Origin: Prevotellamassilia timonensis
GTDB lineage: Bacteria > Bacteroidota > Bacteroidia > Bacteroidales > Bacteroidaceae
Direction of reading: 5' to 3'
Length of the DNA stretch: 62,485 nt
Assembly (NCBI RefSeq): GCF_900106785.1
Contig: NZ_LT629840.1
Coordinates: forward strand, 1-62,485
The notes under the pieces were generated by a model. That model did no database searches. It worked only from the letters and a program-made list of their open reading frames with translations, and had not been told where the DNA came from. Both the position numbers and the translations under genes were made by a program. Shown piece by piece: positions 43,894 to 53,427 of this stretch; positions within the stretch are counted from its first letter, which is position 1, and the number at the start of each line of letters is the position of its first letter.

Positions 43894-44010
43894 CTCAAGC
43901 ACGAAACTCAAGCGCAAGACTCAAGCGCAGAACTCAAGCACAAAGTTCAAGCACAAAACTCAAGCACAAAGCTCAAGCACAAAGCTCAAGCACAAAACTC
44001 AAGCACTAAT
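43894..44010. repeat. Nine tandem ~13-bp units (CTCAAGCACAAAA)
   Basis: CTCAAGC starts at 43894, 43908, 43920, 43933, 43946 (TTCAAGC), 43959, 43972, 43985 and 43998, a 13-nt period apart from the first two. The last unit runs into the REP palindrome at 44005. It looks like an expansion of the (A)AAGCACTAA flank common to REP copies. Confidence 0.9.
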
Positions 44011-44121
44011 GGGGGCGACGCGTCTCGCGTCGGGGAAAGAAGGAATAAAGAGTTGAGCCCTACACTCTACTAATCAAATGCCTCATTTCCACCGACGCGG
44101 GACGCGTCGCCCCCATTAGAG
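44005..44121. repeat. REP inverted pair after the Fur-family gene
   Basis: Forward 44005-44034 and reverse 44092-44121 around a 57-nt centre unlike the other pairs. Confidence 0.9.
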
Positions 44122-44146
44122 ATTGGCTACCCCATCGCCACAACAA

Positions 44147-44244
44147 AAAAAGCGCATTCCAAAAATGCTCGTTCGAGCATGCGGAATGCGCTTTTTATTT
44201 TGCAATTTCAAGTCACACGCCACACGTGGGTGCGACTTGAAATT
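44147..44244 (-). terminator. nifJ terminator: two consecutive hairpins
   Basis: On the minus strand, first AATTTCAAGTC/GACTTGAAATT (44204-44244), then AAAAAGCGCATTCC with GGAATGCGCTTTTT (44147-44196, inner GCTCG/CGAGC) followed by TTTTTTTGTTG. The second is a textbook terminator. Confidence 0.85.
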
Positions 44245-44258
44245 TATGTATCAAACGT

Positions 44259-47200
44259 TTACTCCTGAGGCAGAGACCAGTCTTCCTTAGTCTTGCGCAC
44301 GTAAGAGGCGTAACGACGTTGTGCAGCACGCTTAGTCTCGTCGTAAAGTTCCTGAGCTTGTTCGGGCATAGCCTTCTTAAGCGAGAGGAAACGCACCTCG
44401 TGGTCGAGGTAATCCTGGAACTTGTCCCAATCGGGCTCCTTAGAGTCGAGAGTGAAGGGGTTCTTGCCCTGGTCGGCGAGTTCGGGGTTGAAGCGCCACA
44501 AGTGCCAGTAACCACAAGCTACTGCGCGGCCTTCCTCAGCCTGGCTGCGACCCATACCGCCCTTGATCTTCAAACCGTGGTTGATACAAGGTGCATAAGC
44601 AATGATGAGCGAAGGACCATGGTAAGCCTCAGCTTCCTTGATGGCCTTGAGGCACTGAGCCTGGTCGGCACCCATAGCCACCTGGGCCACGTAGATGTAG
44701 CCATAAGTAGTCTGCATAAGGCCAAGATCCTTCTTGGTCACGCGCTTACCGGCTGCGGCAAACTGTGCGATGGCACCAACAGGAGTAGCCTTCGAAGCCT
44801 GACCACCAGTGTTAGAGTAAACCTCAGTATCGAGCACGAGAATGTTAACGTCCTCACCGCTGGCGAGCACGTGGTCGAGACCACCGTAACCGATATCGTA
44901 AGAGGCACCGTCACCACCAATAATCCACTGGCTGCGCTTAGTAAGGAAGTGGCTGAGTTCGGCCAGCTGCTTGCAAGTGTCGCAACCCTTCTCGGCACCA
45001 GCCTTAATCATAGGCTCGAGCTTAATAGCGGCAGCGCGGCTTGCTTCAGCATCGTTCTGACCGTCAATCCATTCCTGAGCAGCGGCCTTGTATTCGGCAG
45101 GAGCCTCAGCAGTGGCAATAATGTCTTGCAACAACTTCTGAATGCGTGCACGCATCTTCTTATTGGCAAGGATCATACCCATACCAAACTCGCAGAAGTC
45201 CTCGAAGAGTGAGTTAGCCCATGCAGGACCTTCGCCCTTCTCGTTGGTAGTATAAGGTGTTGAGGGGATAGAACCTGAGTAGATTGATGAACAACCCGTA
45301 GCGTTGGCAATCATCTGACGGTCGCCAAAGAGTTGGCTGACGAGTTTGACGTACGGTGTTTCACCACAACCAGAGCAAGCGCCTGAGAACTCGAAGAGCG
45401 GAGTAGCAAACTGAGAGTTCTTGGGGTTGAGCTTGATGTCAACCAAGTGCTGCTTGCTGGTCACGTTCTTGGTGCAGTAAGTCCAGTTTTCGGCTTCAGC
45501 CTCCTGGCCTTCGAGCGGCACCATTTCGAGAGCCTTGTTGCCCTTCAAGCCCGGACATACGTCAACACAGTTGCCGCAACCGAGGCAGTCCATCACGTCA
45601 ACCTGCTGTACAAAGTGCATGCCCTTCATGGCGGCGGGTGCCTTCATGTCGATGGTCTCGCCCTTGAAGCCCTTGAGTTCGTCGTCGGTCAATACGAAGG
45701 GACGGATAGCAGCGTGAGGACAAACAAAGTCGCACTTGTTACACTGTATACAGTTCTCCTTGTGCCATACGGGCACGAAGGCTGCCACACCGCGCTTTTC
45801 GTAAGCGGCAGTGCCCTGCTGCCAAGTACCATCTTCCGACACCTTGAATGCGCTCACGGGCAGAAGGTCGCCGTTCTGTGCATTGATGGGGCGTACCATG
45901 TCTGAGATGAAAGCGGGTTCGTCGCGAACCACCTTCTCGTCCTCGGGCAGGTTGGCCCATGCGGGGTCAACTGTGAGTTGCTTATATTCGCCACCACGGT
46001 CAACGGCCTGGTAGTTCTTGTCAACGATGTCCTGACCCTTCTTGCTGTACGACTTAACGATGAACTTCTTCATCTGCTCTACGGCGAGGTCAACAGGAAT
46101 TACGCCTGTGATGCGGAAGAAGGCTGACTGCAGAATGGTGTTGGTACGGTTGCCAAGACCTATTTCCTGTGCAATCTTGGTAGCGTTGATATAGTAAACA
46201 GTGATGTTGTGCTCGGCAAAGTAGCGCTTCACATTGTTAGGCAGGTTGTTTGCCAGTTCGTCACCCTCCCAAATGGTGTTCAGCAGGAAGGTACCATTGT
46301 CGCGCAAACCGCGGAGCACGTCATACATGTGCAGATAAGCCTGTACGTGGCAAGCCACGAAGTTAGGAGTCTTAATCTGGTATGTAGAGCGAATGGGGTG
46401 ATCGCCAAAGCGGAGGTGTGAGCAAGTAAAGCCACCCGACTTCTTAGAGTCGTATGAGAAGTAAGCCTGGCAGTACTTGTCGGTGTTGTCACCAATAATC
46501 TTGATAGAGTTCTTGTTGGCACCTACCGTACCATCAGCACCAAGGCCATAGAACTTGGCCTCGAATATGCCTTCGCCGCCGAGAGCCATTTCCTTCTCCA
46601 AGGGGAGTGAGTGGAAGGTCACGTCGTCCACGATGCCGAGTGTGAAGTGATCCTTGGGTTCGGGCAACGCTAGGTTGTCGTAAACCGAGATAATCATGGT
46701 CGGAGTCGTGTCGCAAGAGCCCAAACCATAGCGTCCGCCTACGATGAGGGGACGGTTCTCTACGTCGTAGAAGGCGTCCTTCACGTCGAGGTAGAGAGGT
46801 TCGCCGTTGGCGCCGGGTTCCTTAGTGCGGTCGAGCACAGCGATGCGCTTGCAAGTCTTGGGCACAGCTGCAAGGAGGTGCTTAACCGAGAACGGACGGT
46901 AGAGGTGTACGCTGACCATACCCACCTTTTCGCCCTTGGCGTTGAGGTAGTCGATGGCTTCGCGGGCAGCCTCGGTTACTGAACCCATGCAGATAATCAC
47001 GCGTTCAGCATCATCGGCACCATAGTAGCTGAAGAGCTTGTACTCACGACCGGTAATCTTGCTGATTTCGGCCATATACTTTTCAACAGCTGCGGGCACT
47101 GAGTCGTAGTAGGGGTTGCACACTTCGCGGTGAGCGAAGAATGTTTCGGGGTTCTCGGCCATACCGCGTGCCACGGGGTGCTCGGGAGTGAGGGCACGGC

Positions 47201-47816
47201 TGCGGAATTCGGCCACCTTGTCCATAGGCACGAGCGGACGGATTTCCTCTTGGTCAATCACCTCAATCTTCTGATACTCGTGTGAAGTGCGGAAACCGTC
47301 GAAGAAGTTGATGAAAGGCACGCGTGTGTCGAGTGCGGCAAGGTGAGCCACAGCCGAGAGGTCCATAACCTCCTGCACTGAGCCTTCGCACAACATGGCG
47401 AAACCAGTTTGGCGGCAAGCCATCACGTCAGAGTGGTCGCCGAAGATACAGAGTGAGTGAGTGGCCAATGTACGAGCTGACACATGGAACACGCAAGGAA
47501 GCAGTTCGCCAGCAATTTTGTACATATTAGGGATCATCAGGAGCAAGCCCTGTGAAGCTGTGAATGTAGTGGTAAGTGCACCTGCCTGCAGTGAGCCATG
47601 CACGGCACCTGCGGCACCACCTTCGCTTTGCATTTCCTGCACCTTTACAGTGTCGCCAAAGAGGTTGATGCGACCCTGTGCTGACCATTCGTCAACGTGC
47701 TCTGCCATAGGTGATGACGGCGTGATGGGATAAATGGCAGCAACCTCTGAGAACATGTACGCAATGTGCGCAGCAGCCTGGTTACCGTCACAAGTAATAA
47801 ACTTCTTGTTAGCCAT
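44259..47816 (-). CDS. nifJ: Pyruvate:ferredoxin (flavodoxin) oxidoreductase
   Basis: A 1185-residue single-chain enzyme turning pyruvate and CoA into acetyl-CoA, CO2 and reduced ferredoxin in anaerobic metabolism. The N-terminal domain starts ACxGNxAAAHIAYMFSEVAAIYPITPSSPMAE-like. Two 4Fe-4S motifs (CIQCNKCDFVCPHAA and CLGCGNCVDVCPG) lie near 690-760, the GCSGCGETPYVKL and GGDGASYDIGYGGLDHV thiamine-diphosphate motifs near 825-975. Codon use is strongly biased, as in a highly expressed gene. It stands alone with its own terminator. Confidence 0.97.
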   Translation of the reverse strand: MANKKFITCDGNQAAAHIAYMFSEVAAIYPITPSSPMAEHVDEWSAQGRINLFGDTVKVQEMQSEGGAAGAVHGSLQAGALTTTFTASQGLLLMIPNMYKIAGELLPCVFHVSARTLATHSLCIFGDHSDVMACRQTGFAMLCEGSVQEVMDLSAVAHLAALDTRVPFINFFDGFRTSHEYQKIEVIDQEEIRPLVPMDKVAEFRSRALTPEHPVARGMAENPETFFAHREVCNPYYDSVPAAVEKYMAEISKITGREYKLFSYYGADDAERVIICMGSVTEAAREAIDYLNAKGEKVGMVSVHLYRPFSVKHLLAAVPKTCKRIAVLDRTKEPGANGEPLYLDVKDAFYDVENRPLIVGGRYGLGSCDTTPTMIISVYDNLALPEPKDHFTLGIVDDVTFHSLPLEKEMALGGEGIFEAKFYGLGADGTVGANKNSIKIIGDNTDKYCQAYFSYDSKKSGGFTCSHLRFGDHPIRSTYQIKTPNFVACHVQAYLHMYDVLRGLRDNGTFLLNTIWEGDELANNLPNNVKRYFAEHNITVYYINATKIAQEIGLGNRTNTILQSAFFRITGVIPVDLAVEQMKKFIVKSYSKKGQDIVDKNYQAVDRGGEYKQLTVDPAWANLPEDEKVVRDEPAFISDMVRPINAQNGDLLPVSAFKVSEDGTWQQGTAAYEKRGVAAFVPVWHKENCIQCNKCDFVCPHAAIRPFVLTDDELKGFKGETIDMKAPAAMKGMHFVQQVDVMDCLGCGNCVDVCPGLKGNKALEMVPLEGQEAEAENWTYCTKNVTSKQHLVDIKLNPKNSQFATPLFEFSGACSGCGETPYVKLVSQLFGDRQMIANATGCSSIYSGSIPSTPYTTNEKGEGPAWANSLFEDFCEFGMGMILANKKMRARIQKLLQDIIATAEAPAEYKAAAQEWIDGQNDAEASRAAAIKLEPMIKAGAEKGCDTCKQLAELSHFLTKRSQWIIGGDGASYDIGYGGLDHVLASGEDVNILVLDTEVYSNTGGQASKATPVGAIAQFAAAGKRVTKKDLGLMQTTYGYIYVAQVAMGADQAQCLKAIKEAEAYHGPSLIIAYAPCINHGLKIKGGMGRSQAEEGRAVACGYWHLWRFNPELADQGKNPFTLDSKEPDWDKFQDYLDHEVRFLSLKKAMPEQAQELYDETKRAAQRRYASYVRKTKEDWSLPQE

Positions 47817-48142
47817 AATTGTAATTTTGCGAGGTTCTTAATATGCTAATATGCCAATGTGTCAATATGCTAATGAGCTGACGCCATCATTAAGCTATCG
47901 GAGTCATACTTCATAGCCAATTCATTGACGTCATCGCACCCTAACTATACGCAGTATCAACCCACTTGCATTATCAGCATAGTCAAAACACTACTTATTA
48001 AATAGAAATGATGTTATGTTGCTTTATTTAGTCCAGTTTTATCGTTCTTGATTTGCTTTAGTTTCAGCTGGCAAACGTTATAATGCGCATTAGCACATTA
48101 GCTTACGAAGCGAGCGTCACATCAACACATTAGCACACCGGC
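47817..48142. other. Intergenic region with TGCTAATATG-type repeats
   Basis: Between two minus-strand genes. It contains TATGCTAATATGCCAATGTG..CAATATGCTAATG near 47840-47875 and GCATTAGCACATTAGC..CATTAGCACACCGGC near 48090-48140, a loose inverted arrangement of ATTAGC words. It should hold the nifJ promoter; I could not assign a clear TAnnTTTG box. Confidence 0.4.
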
Positions 48143-49327
48143 TTAGTAAAGGAAGCCAAAGAGCCAAAGCGGTATTTCATTTTCGCGTCCGACATCAGTA
48201 TTATACTTCACATATATAGTATCGGCGGCGGTGCGGATACGGCGGGCGCGATCGCACACACAAATGTTTGTGGCGTTGTTGATGCGGAACATGCCAAGAC
48301 GCTTGCCCTTGTTCACAGTGTGGTGGCGCCACAGGCAGTTTACAAAGTAAGTTTCCATAATAGTCTGCTCCGTCATGCAGTTCTCGTAGAGCGCATACAT
48401 CAAGTTGGCATCGTGCAAATAAATGGCAGCAGGTTTCTTTGGGAAAGTCTCACCCGGGTGGTGCACCATGTTGATAAGGCGCGTCTCCTCAAGATACTTC
48501 AGATAGTTCATCACCGTAGCGCGTGATGTACCAATCTCCTGAGCCAATTTGCTCACGTTAGGCGCAGTAGGGTCGCCAATGGCCAACAGATAGAGCAACT
48601 TCTTGATACGCGACAGATACTTCAACTCTATCTGCTTGTTAAGCAGCAAGTCCACCTCAATCATATTGTTCATAGCCTTGAGCAGAGCCTCGGTAAAGTT
48701 GTGGTTCTCGAGGAAGAACGGGTAATAGCCATGCTGCAAGTAATCCTGGAAATAATGCCAGGGGTGTACTTTAGGCAGTATGGTTTTAAGTATCTGTTCG
48801 CTGTCTGAGAGCAGTTGGTCAAATGTATAAGCGTCAAAGTTCTCGTTCGTTTCAAGATTGATATATTCGCGGAACGAGAAACCATGCAACACGTAGGTGC
48901 GGCTAATCGAAGACAATTCTGTTTTGTCCTCCCCATCGCCCATGTTCACCGACGAGGTGGTGTACACAATGCGCAGATAGGGGTACTTGTGGTAGCACTC
49001 GCACAACTGCTCACGCCAATCGGGCAACTTAAAAGCCTGGTCGATGAGCAACACCTGGCCGCCCTCAGCCATAAAACGTCCGGCAAAGTCGACCATGCCG
49101 TGCGCTTGAAAGTAAAAGCTATTGAGGTTGATGTACAGGCACTGACGAAGCCGTACGTCAAAGTTTTCTTTGGCATACTGCAACAGGAAGGAAGTACGTC
49201 CCACGCCCCTCGGGCCTTTAATACCTATCAAACGGTAACTCCAGTCGATGGTGTCCATCAACGAGCGCCGCACCGGTGCGTTGAAATGTTCCATCAGATA
49301 GGCGTGTGATTTGAAAAACGTCTCCAT
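48143..49327 (-). CDS. AAA/DUF4143-type ATPase-like protein with altered Walker residues
   Basis: A 394-residue protein of the AAA_14 plus DUF4143 group, common orphan genes in Bacteroidales of unknown role. Walker A is GPRGVGRTS with Arg44 where Lys is expected, and Walker B is VLLIDQAFKLPDW with D96-Q97 where Asp-Glu is usual. Both changes hit residues needed for ATP hydrolysis. The rest follows the family, including a winged-helix part (NVSKLAQEIGTSRATVMNYLKYLEETRLI). The start METFFKSH at 49327 is used because the upstream codons lie in promoter-like sequence. Confidence 0.75.
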   Translation of the reverse strand: METFFKSHAYLMEHFNAPVRRSLMDTIDWSYRLIGIKGPRGVGRTSFLLQYAKENFDVRLRQCLYINLNSFYFQAHGMVDFAGRFMAEGGQVLLIDQAFKLPDWREQLCECYHKYPYLRIVYTTSSVNMGDGEDKTELSSISRTYVLHGFSFREYINLETNENFDAYTFDQLLSDSEQILKTILPKVHPWHYFQDYLQHGYYPFFLENHNFTEALLKAMNNMIEVDLLLNKQIELKYLSRIKKLLYLLAIGDPTAPNVSKLAQEIGTSRATVMNYLKYLEETRLINMVHHPGETFPKKPAAIYLHDANLMYALYENCMTEQTIMETYFVNCLWRHHTVNKGKRLGMFRINNATNICVCDRARRIRTAADTIYVKYNTDVGRENEIPLWLFGFLY

Positions 49328-49919
49328 TTGTAACTTGATTTCTGAAAATTCAAGGCAAAGGTACAAAGTTGTACCGAAACTTGCAAAGCTAACTTGGCAT
49401 TTTTTGGTTAAGCTCGTGCGCAAAAATATTATTTTTACCTCTCTGGCCCATCATTGTACATTGGTCCGACCATGTGCCAAGACCACGCGTGCTGACGAAT
49501 ACACCAGTGCACACTAAAAGCACGCCTACCTCTACGACACCGAAAACACTGATAATCAGCGTAGTGCAGACGATTTGTACAGAGTGCAGGCAAAAAGGTG
49601 TAAAACGCCTGACGCGTGCGTGCGAACAATTACTATAACACGTCTGCATACAAACTTGAAGTTTTGGCTGAATTAGTGAGCAAGTTAACCTGTCACCTCA
49701 AACTTCGCCAACGTATACCCTTAACTCCTTTGTAATGCGGCTGTAACATCACTGACATACCACTCCCCTACCTTTGCAGTCAGAAACAAGCATACCGCAT
49801 AAAGCACATGCTGACAGAACAGAGCATCCTACTTGCCAGGCTACATGCCAACGAATGAGGCTGCAACGTTCTGCACAAACGCCATCGTGCAAACGAACCA
49901 AAAACATACAATTACCAAC
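49328..49919. other. Divergent intergenic region between the AAA-like gene and ppk
   Basis: 592 nt without a convincing gene. It contains a candidate ppk promoter TACCTTTG (49769-49776) and a GTTAACCTGTCAC word (49684 onward). An 86-codon minus-strand frame (49389-49649) has one hydrophobic stretch but no start signal and is not called. Confidence 0.5.
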
Positions 49920-51998
49920 ATGACAAAGAACGTCACCACCAACAAGGACTATGTGCCACGCGACATTAGCTGGATGTACTTTAACCGCCGCATTTTGCAG
50001 GAGGCTGAACGCAAAGACATTCCGCTGCTCGAGCGCCTGAGTTTTCTGGGCATTTACTCCAACAACCTCGACGAGTTTTTCCGTGTGCGCGTGGCCCTGC
50101 TCAACCGCATTGCCGAGTGCAACGACAAGGAAACGCGCGACGAACGCCACGAGGCCGTACAGACGCTGAAGGTCATCAACAAGCTCAACGCACACTATGC
50201 CAAAGAGTACGAACAGGCCATAAGGCAGGTGGAGGACGGCTTGCGGCAGGAACACATCTGCATGGTCAACGACACCGAGCTTGACGATGAGCAGCGCAAG
50301 TACATTCAACAATATTACTACCAAAAGCTCGACGGCTTTATAGCCCCCGTATGGCTTTCGGCTGTCAAGGACTTGTCTACCGCTCCCGACGACAGCATCT
50401 ATCTGGCCGTAAAAATGCGCAAGAAGAGCGACAAGACTCACCCCGAATATGCCATGCTGCAACTGCCCGTCAACCTTGTGGGGCGCTTTGTGCAACTGCC
50501 CGACAAGGACGGCAACGCCTACATCATGTACATTGACGACGTGGTGCGCTGCGCACTGCCGCTGATTTTTGCCGGACTCAACTATTCGGTGTTCGAGGCC
50601 TACGCTTTCAAGTTTACCAAGGACGCCGAGATGGAGATTGACAACGACCTGCGCACCGGCCTGATGCAGAAAATTTCAAAAGGCGTGAAGAGCCGCAAAA
50701 AGGGTCAGGCGCTGCGCGTCATCTACGACGCATCAATGCCGCGCGATGTGCTCAAACGCGTGCTGGGCAAACTCAACATCGACAAGCTCGACACCATACT
50801 GGCCGCCGGACGCTACCAGAACCACCGCGACCTGATGTCGTTCCCCGACTGCGGACGCAAGGACCTTAAATATCCCAAGTGGACGTCCGTGCTCAAGCAA
50901 GAGCTGATGGGCGAGGGCTCGCTGCTGGCCGCCGTGCGCCAGCGCGACCGCTACATTCATGTGCCTTACCACGACTTTGCCTCGTACATACGCTTGCTGC
51001 AAGAGGCTGCCGTGCACAAGGAGGTGAAGAGTATCGAAACCACGCTATACCGTTTGGCACGCGAGTCGAAGGTTGTCAAGGCGCTCATCAACGCTGCCCA
51101 AAACGGCAAACAAGTGACGGTGGTGATTGAGCTGTTGGCCCGCTTTGACGAGGCGTCGAACATTAACTGGTCGAAAAAGATGCAGGAGGTGGGCATCAAC
51201 GTCATATTTGGTGTTGAAGGACTGAAGGTGCACTCCAAAATCACACACATCGGCATGCGCAAGGGCGCGGACATCTGCGTGGTGAGCACCGGCAACTTTC
51301 ACGAGGGTAATGCCCGCTGCTACACCGACTATATGCTCATGACGGCCAACCGCAACATTGTGCGCGATGTGGCCCAAGTGTTCGACTTTATCAAGCAGCC
51401 CTATCTGCCCGCCAAATACAAGGAGTTGCTTGTGTCGCCCAACGAGATGCGCAACCGCTTTGTCAAGCTTATCAACGACGAGATTAAGAATCACAATACG
51501 GGCAAGCCGGCCTATATACGCATCAAAATCAATCACATAACCGACCCCGTGATGGTGAAAAAACTTTACGAGGCATCGGCCAACGGGGTAAAGATTGACT
51601 TGGTGGTGCGCGGCAACTGCTCACTGGTTACGGGCATTGCGGGCAAGAGCGACAACATACGTATTGTGGGCATTATCGACCGCTACCTTGAGCATGCGCG
51701 CATCTTCCAGTTCTGTGCAGCAGGCGAGGACAAGATGTTTATTGGTTCGGCCGACTGGATGCCGCGCAACCTCAACAGCCGCATCGAGGTGGTGACACCG
51801 GTTTACGACCCTGCTATCAAGGACGACCTCAAGCGGGTGATTGACTATGCGCTGCGCGACAACCAGCAGGGACGTGTTGTCGACGGCACTGGCCGCAATC
51901 TGCCTTGGCACACCGGGGACGAAACCGCTCCGTTCCGCTCGCAAGAGGCGCTGTATGAGCATTACCGCGACATGGAGGCCGAAGAGGCTGCACAATAA
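49920..51998 (+). CDS. ppk1: Polyphosphate kinase 1
   Basis: A 692-residue enzyme making polyphosphate from ATP, usually membrane-associated. The start region YVPRDISWMYFNRRILQEA and LSFLGIYSNNLDEFFRVRVA are family signatures. The phospho-accepting His438 lies in LKVHSKITHIGMR and the second conserved His592 in YLEHARIFQF, with FIGSADWMPRNLN near the end. The start MTKNVTTNKDY (49920) is favoured over the longer frame from 49833. It is followed by ppx, so synthesis and breakdown genes are neighbours. Confidence 0.95.
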   Translation: MTKNVTTNKDYVPRDISWMYFNRRILQEAERKDIPLLERLSFLGIYSNNLDEFFRVRVALLNRIAECNDKETRDERHEAVQTLKVINKLNAHYAKEYEQAIRQVEDGLRQEHICMVNDTELDDEQRKYIQQYYYQKLDGFIAPVWLSAVKDLSTAPDDSIYLAVKMRKKSDKTHPEYAMLQLPVNLVGRFVQLPDKDGNAYIMYIDDVVRCALPLIFAGLNYSVFEAYAFKFTKDAEMEIDNDLRTGLMQKISKGVKSRKKGQALRVIYDASMPRDVLKRVLGKLNIDKLDTILAAGRYQNHRDLMSFPDCGRKDLKYPKWTSVLKQELMGEGSLLAAVRQRDRYIHVPYHDFASYIRLLQEAAVHKEVKSIETTLYRLARESKVVKALINAAQNGKQVTVVIELLARFDEASNINWSKKMQEVGINVIFGVEGLKVHSKITHIGMRKGADICVVSTGNFHEGNARCYTDYMLMTANRNIVRDVAQVFDFIKQPYLPAKYKELLVSPNEMRNRFVKLINDEIKNHNTGKPAYIRIKINHITDPVMVKKLYEASANGVKIDLVVRGNCSLVTGIAGKSDNIRIVGIIDRYLEHARIFQFCAAGEDKMFIGSADWMPRNLNSRIEVVTPVYDPAIKDDLKRVIDYALRDNQQGRVVDGTGRNLPWHTGDETAPFRSQEALYEHYRDMEAEEAAQ

Positions 51999-52078
51999 GG
52001 TTGACGGGGTAACAGGTAAGTTTGCCAAGTTGTTTAAGTTTCCTGACATTTTTACTTTCACCTAAAGAGTATGGCATA

Positions 52079-52140
52079 TTTACTTGTCAACCCGTTAACT
52101 TGTCAACCCGTCAACTTTTCAACTCATCAACTCATCAACT
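52079..52140. repeat. GTCAACCCG/TCAACTCA tract before ppx
   Basis: Alternating GTCAACCCG, GTTAACTTG, GTCAACTTT and TCATCAACTCATCAACTT units, of the octamer family seen at 16119-16280. It ends 18 nt before the ppx start. Confidence 0.7.
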
Positions 52141-52157
52141 TAAAACCACCATACATT

Positions 52158-53075
52158 TTGGCACGACTCAATTACGCCGCAATCGACATTGGCTCCAACG
52201 CCGTGCGACTGCTCATCAAAAGCATTGACAGCAAGGCTGACGACAAAAGCAAATTCAAGAAAATCATGTTGCTGCGTGTGCCGCTGCGCCTGGGCTTCGA
52301 CATCTTTGCCAACGGCGAGTTGTCGGACAAGAAGGCCGACAAGTTGCGCCGGCTCATGAAGGCTTACCGCCAGCTGATGAAGATCTACGACGTGGACGAT
52401 TACCGCGCCTGTGCCACATCAGCCATGCGCGATGCCGTGAACGGGCCCGAAGTAATAGCACACATACTGAAGGACACCGGACTCAACATCGAGATTATCG
52501 ATGGCAAGGAGGAGGCACACATTGTATATAGCAACCACCTTGAGTGCATGGCCGACCGCACGGGCAACTACATTTACGTTGACGTGGGCGGTGGCTCTAC
52601 CGAGGTGAACCACCTGTGCAACGGACAGTTGCTCAGCTCTGCTTCATACAACATTGGCACGGTGCGACTGCTCACCGGCAATGTGCGCGACGACGAATGG
52701 TTGCGACTTGAACATGACCTTGACATGATGATGCAGAACGGCATCGACCACATCAACATCATTGGGTCGGGCGGCAACATCAACAAGATTTACCGCATGA
52801 CGGCTGTCAAGGACCGCGCACTGCAACGCATGCCCATCTACTCGGTACAGGCCATTTACGACGAACTCAAACCCTTGAGCGTGGAGGAGCGCATGGAGAA
52901 GTTTGCACTTAAAAACGATCGTGCAGACGTTATCATACCCGCAGCGGAGATATTTCTGCGCATTGCCCGCACCGTGCATGCCGAATATATACATGTGCCT
53001 GTTATCGGACTGGCCGACGGCATCATCGACGAGCTATACGCCCAACGCCTCACACGACAACCGCAAAAGGTGTAG
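52158..53075 (+). CDS. ppx: Exopolyphosphatase / Ppx-GppA family phosphatase
   Basis: A 305-residue actin-like phosphatase with the first nucleotide-binding loop AAIDIGSNAVRLLI, the second YVDVGGGSTEV and IIGSGGNINKIYRM near the C-terminus. It lacks the C-terminal helical domain of the long enzymes, as in other Bacteroidetes Ppx proteins. I place the start at TTG 52158 (LARLNYAAID) because an in-frame ATG at 52071 would translate the intergenic octamer repeat. That makes it a non-ATG start. It should be co-expressed with ppk1. Confidence 0.88.
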   Translation: MARLNYAAIDIGSNAVRLLIKSIDSKADDKSKFKKIMLLRVPLRLGFDIFANGELSDKKADKLRRLMKAYRQLMKIYDVDDYRACATSAMRDAVNGPEVIAHILKDTGLNIEIIDGKEEAHIVYSNHLECMADRTGNYIYVDVGGGSTEVNHLCNGQLLSSASYNIGTVRLLTGNVRDDEWLRLEHDLDMMMQNGIDHINIIGSGGNINKIYRMTAVKDRALQRMPIYSVQAIYDELKPLSVEERMEKFALKNDRADVIIPAAEIFLRIARTVHAEYIHVPVIGLADGIIDELYAQRLTRQPQKV

Positions 53076-53083
53076 GCAGGAGG

Positions 53084-53245
53084 GGGTTAGGGGGTTAATG
53101 GGTTAGGGGGTTAAAAGATTACCATTGCTTGTTCAACTCACAAAGGAGACTTTTTAACCCCCTAACCCATTAACCCACTAACCCTCCCCCCTCCTAACCT
53201 TCACTAACTTTTTAACCTCCTAACCCCCTAACCCACTAATCCCAT
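53084..53245. repeat. TTAGGGGG / CCCCCTAA inverted tract
   Basis: GGGGGTTAGGGGGTTAATGGG repeats (about 53085-53117) are followed, 34 nt on, by the complementary CTTTTTAACCCCCTAACCC.. (53150-53180) and then more CCCTAACC units to about 53245. The two halves can form a ~35-bp hairpin, and the G-rich strand could form a G-quadruplex. Confidence 0.8.
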
Positions 53246-53299
53246 CCCCCCCGTTTTCACCCGCTAATACACCTTTTTGTTACAAAAGCATTGCATTCC

Positions 53300-53330
53300 T
53301 TTCGGTTATCTCAAAAAATAAGTACCTTTG
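53300..53330 (+). promoter_or_regulatory. Candidate promoter of the fasciclin gene
   Basis: TTTC (53300-53303), 19 nt, TACCTTTG (53323-53330), about 100 nt before the ATG. Confidence 0.65.
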
Positions 53331-53427
53331 CGCTGAATAACACACTTTTCCGAAAGTGCTAACTTGAGGGTCGATATAATATAAGGGCCGGCAAGTTGTA
53401 CTATGAATATACAAGACAATACAACAT

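Noticed and set aside
43894-44010. Regular repeats resembling a CRISPR array
   Set aside because: The 13-nt period leaves no spacers, and no cas genes are present.
49389-49649. 86-codon minus-strand frame with a hydrophobic stretch
   Set aside because: No ribosome binding site or promoter box; composition is unlike genes, and it overlaps the likely control region of the flanking genes.
52071-52157. ATG start for ppx
   Set aside because: The added residues translate the intergenic GTCAACCCG repeat, so the TTG at 52158 is preferred.
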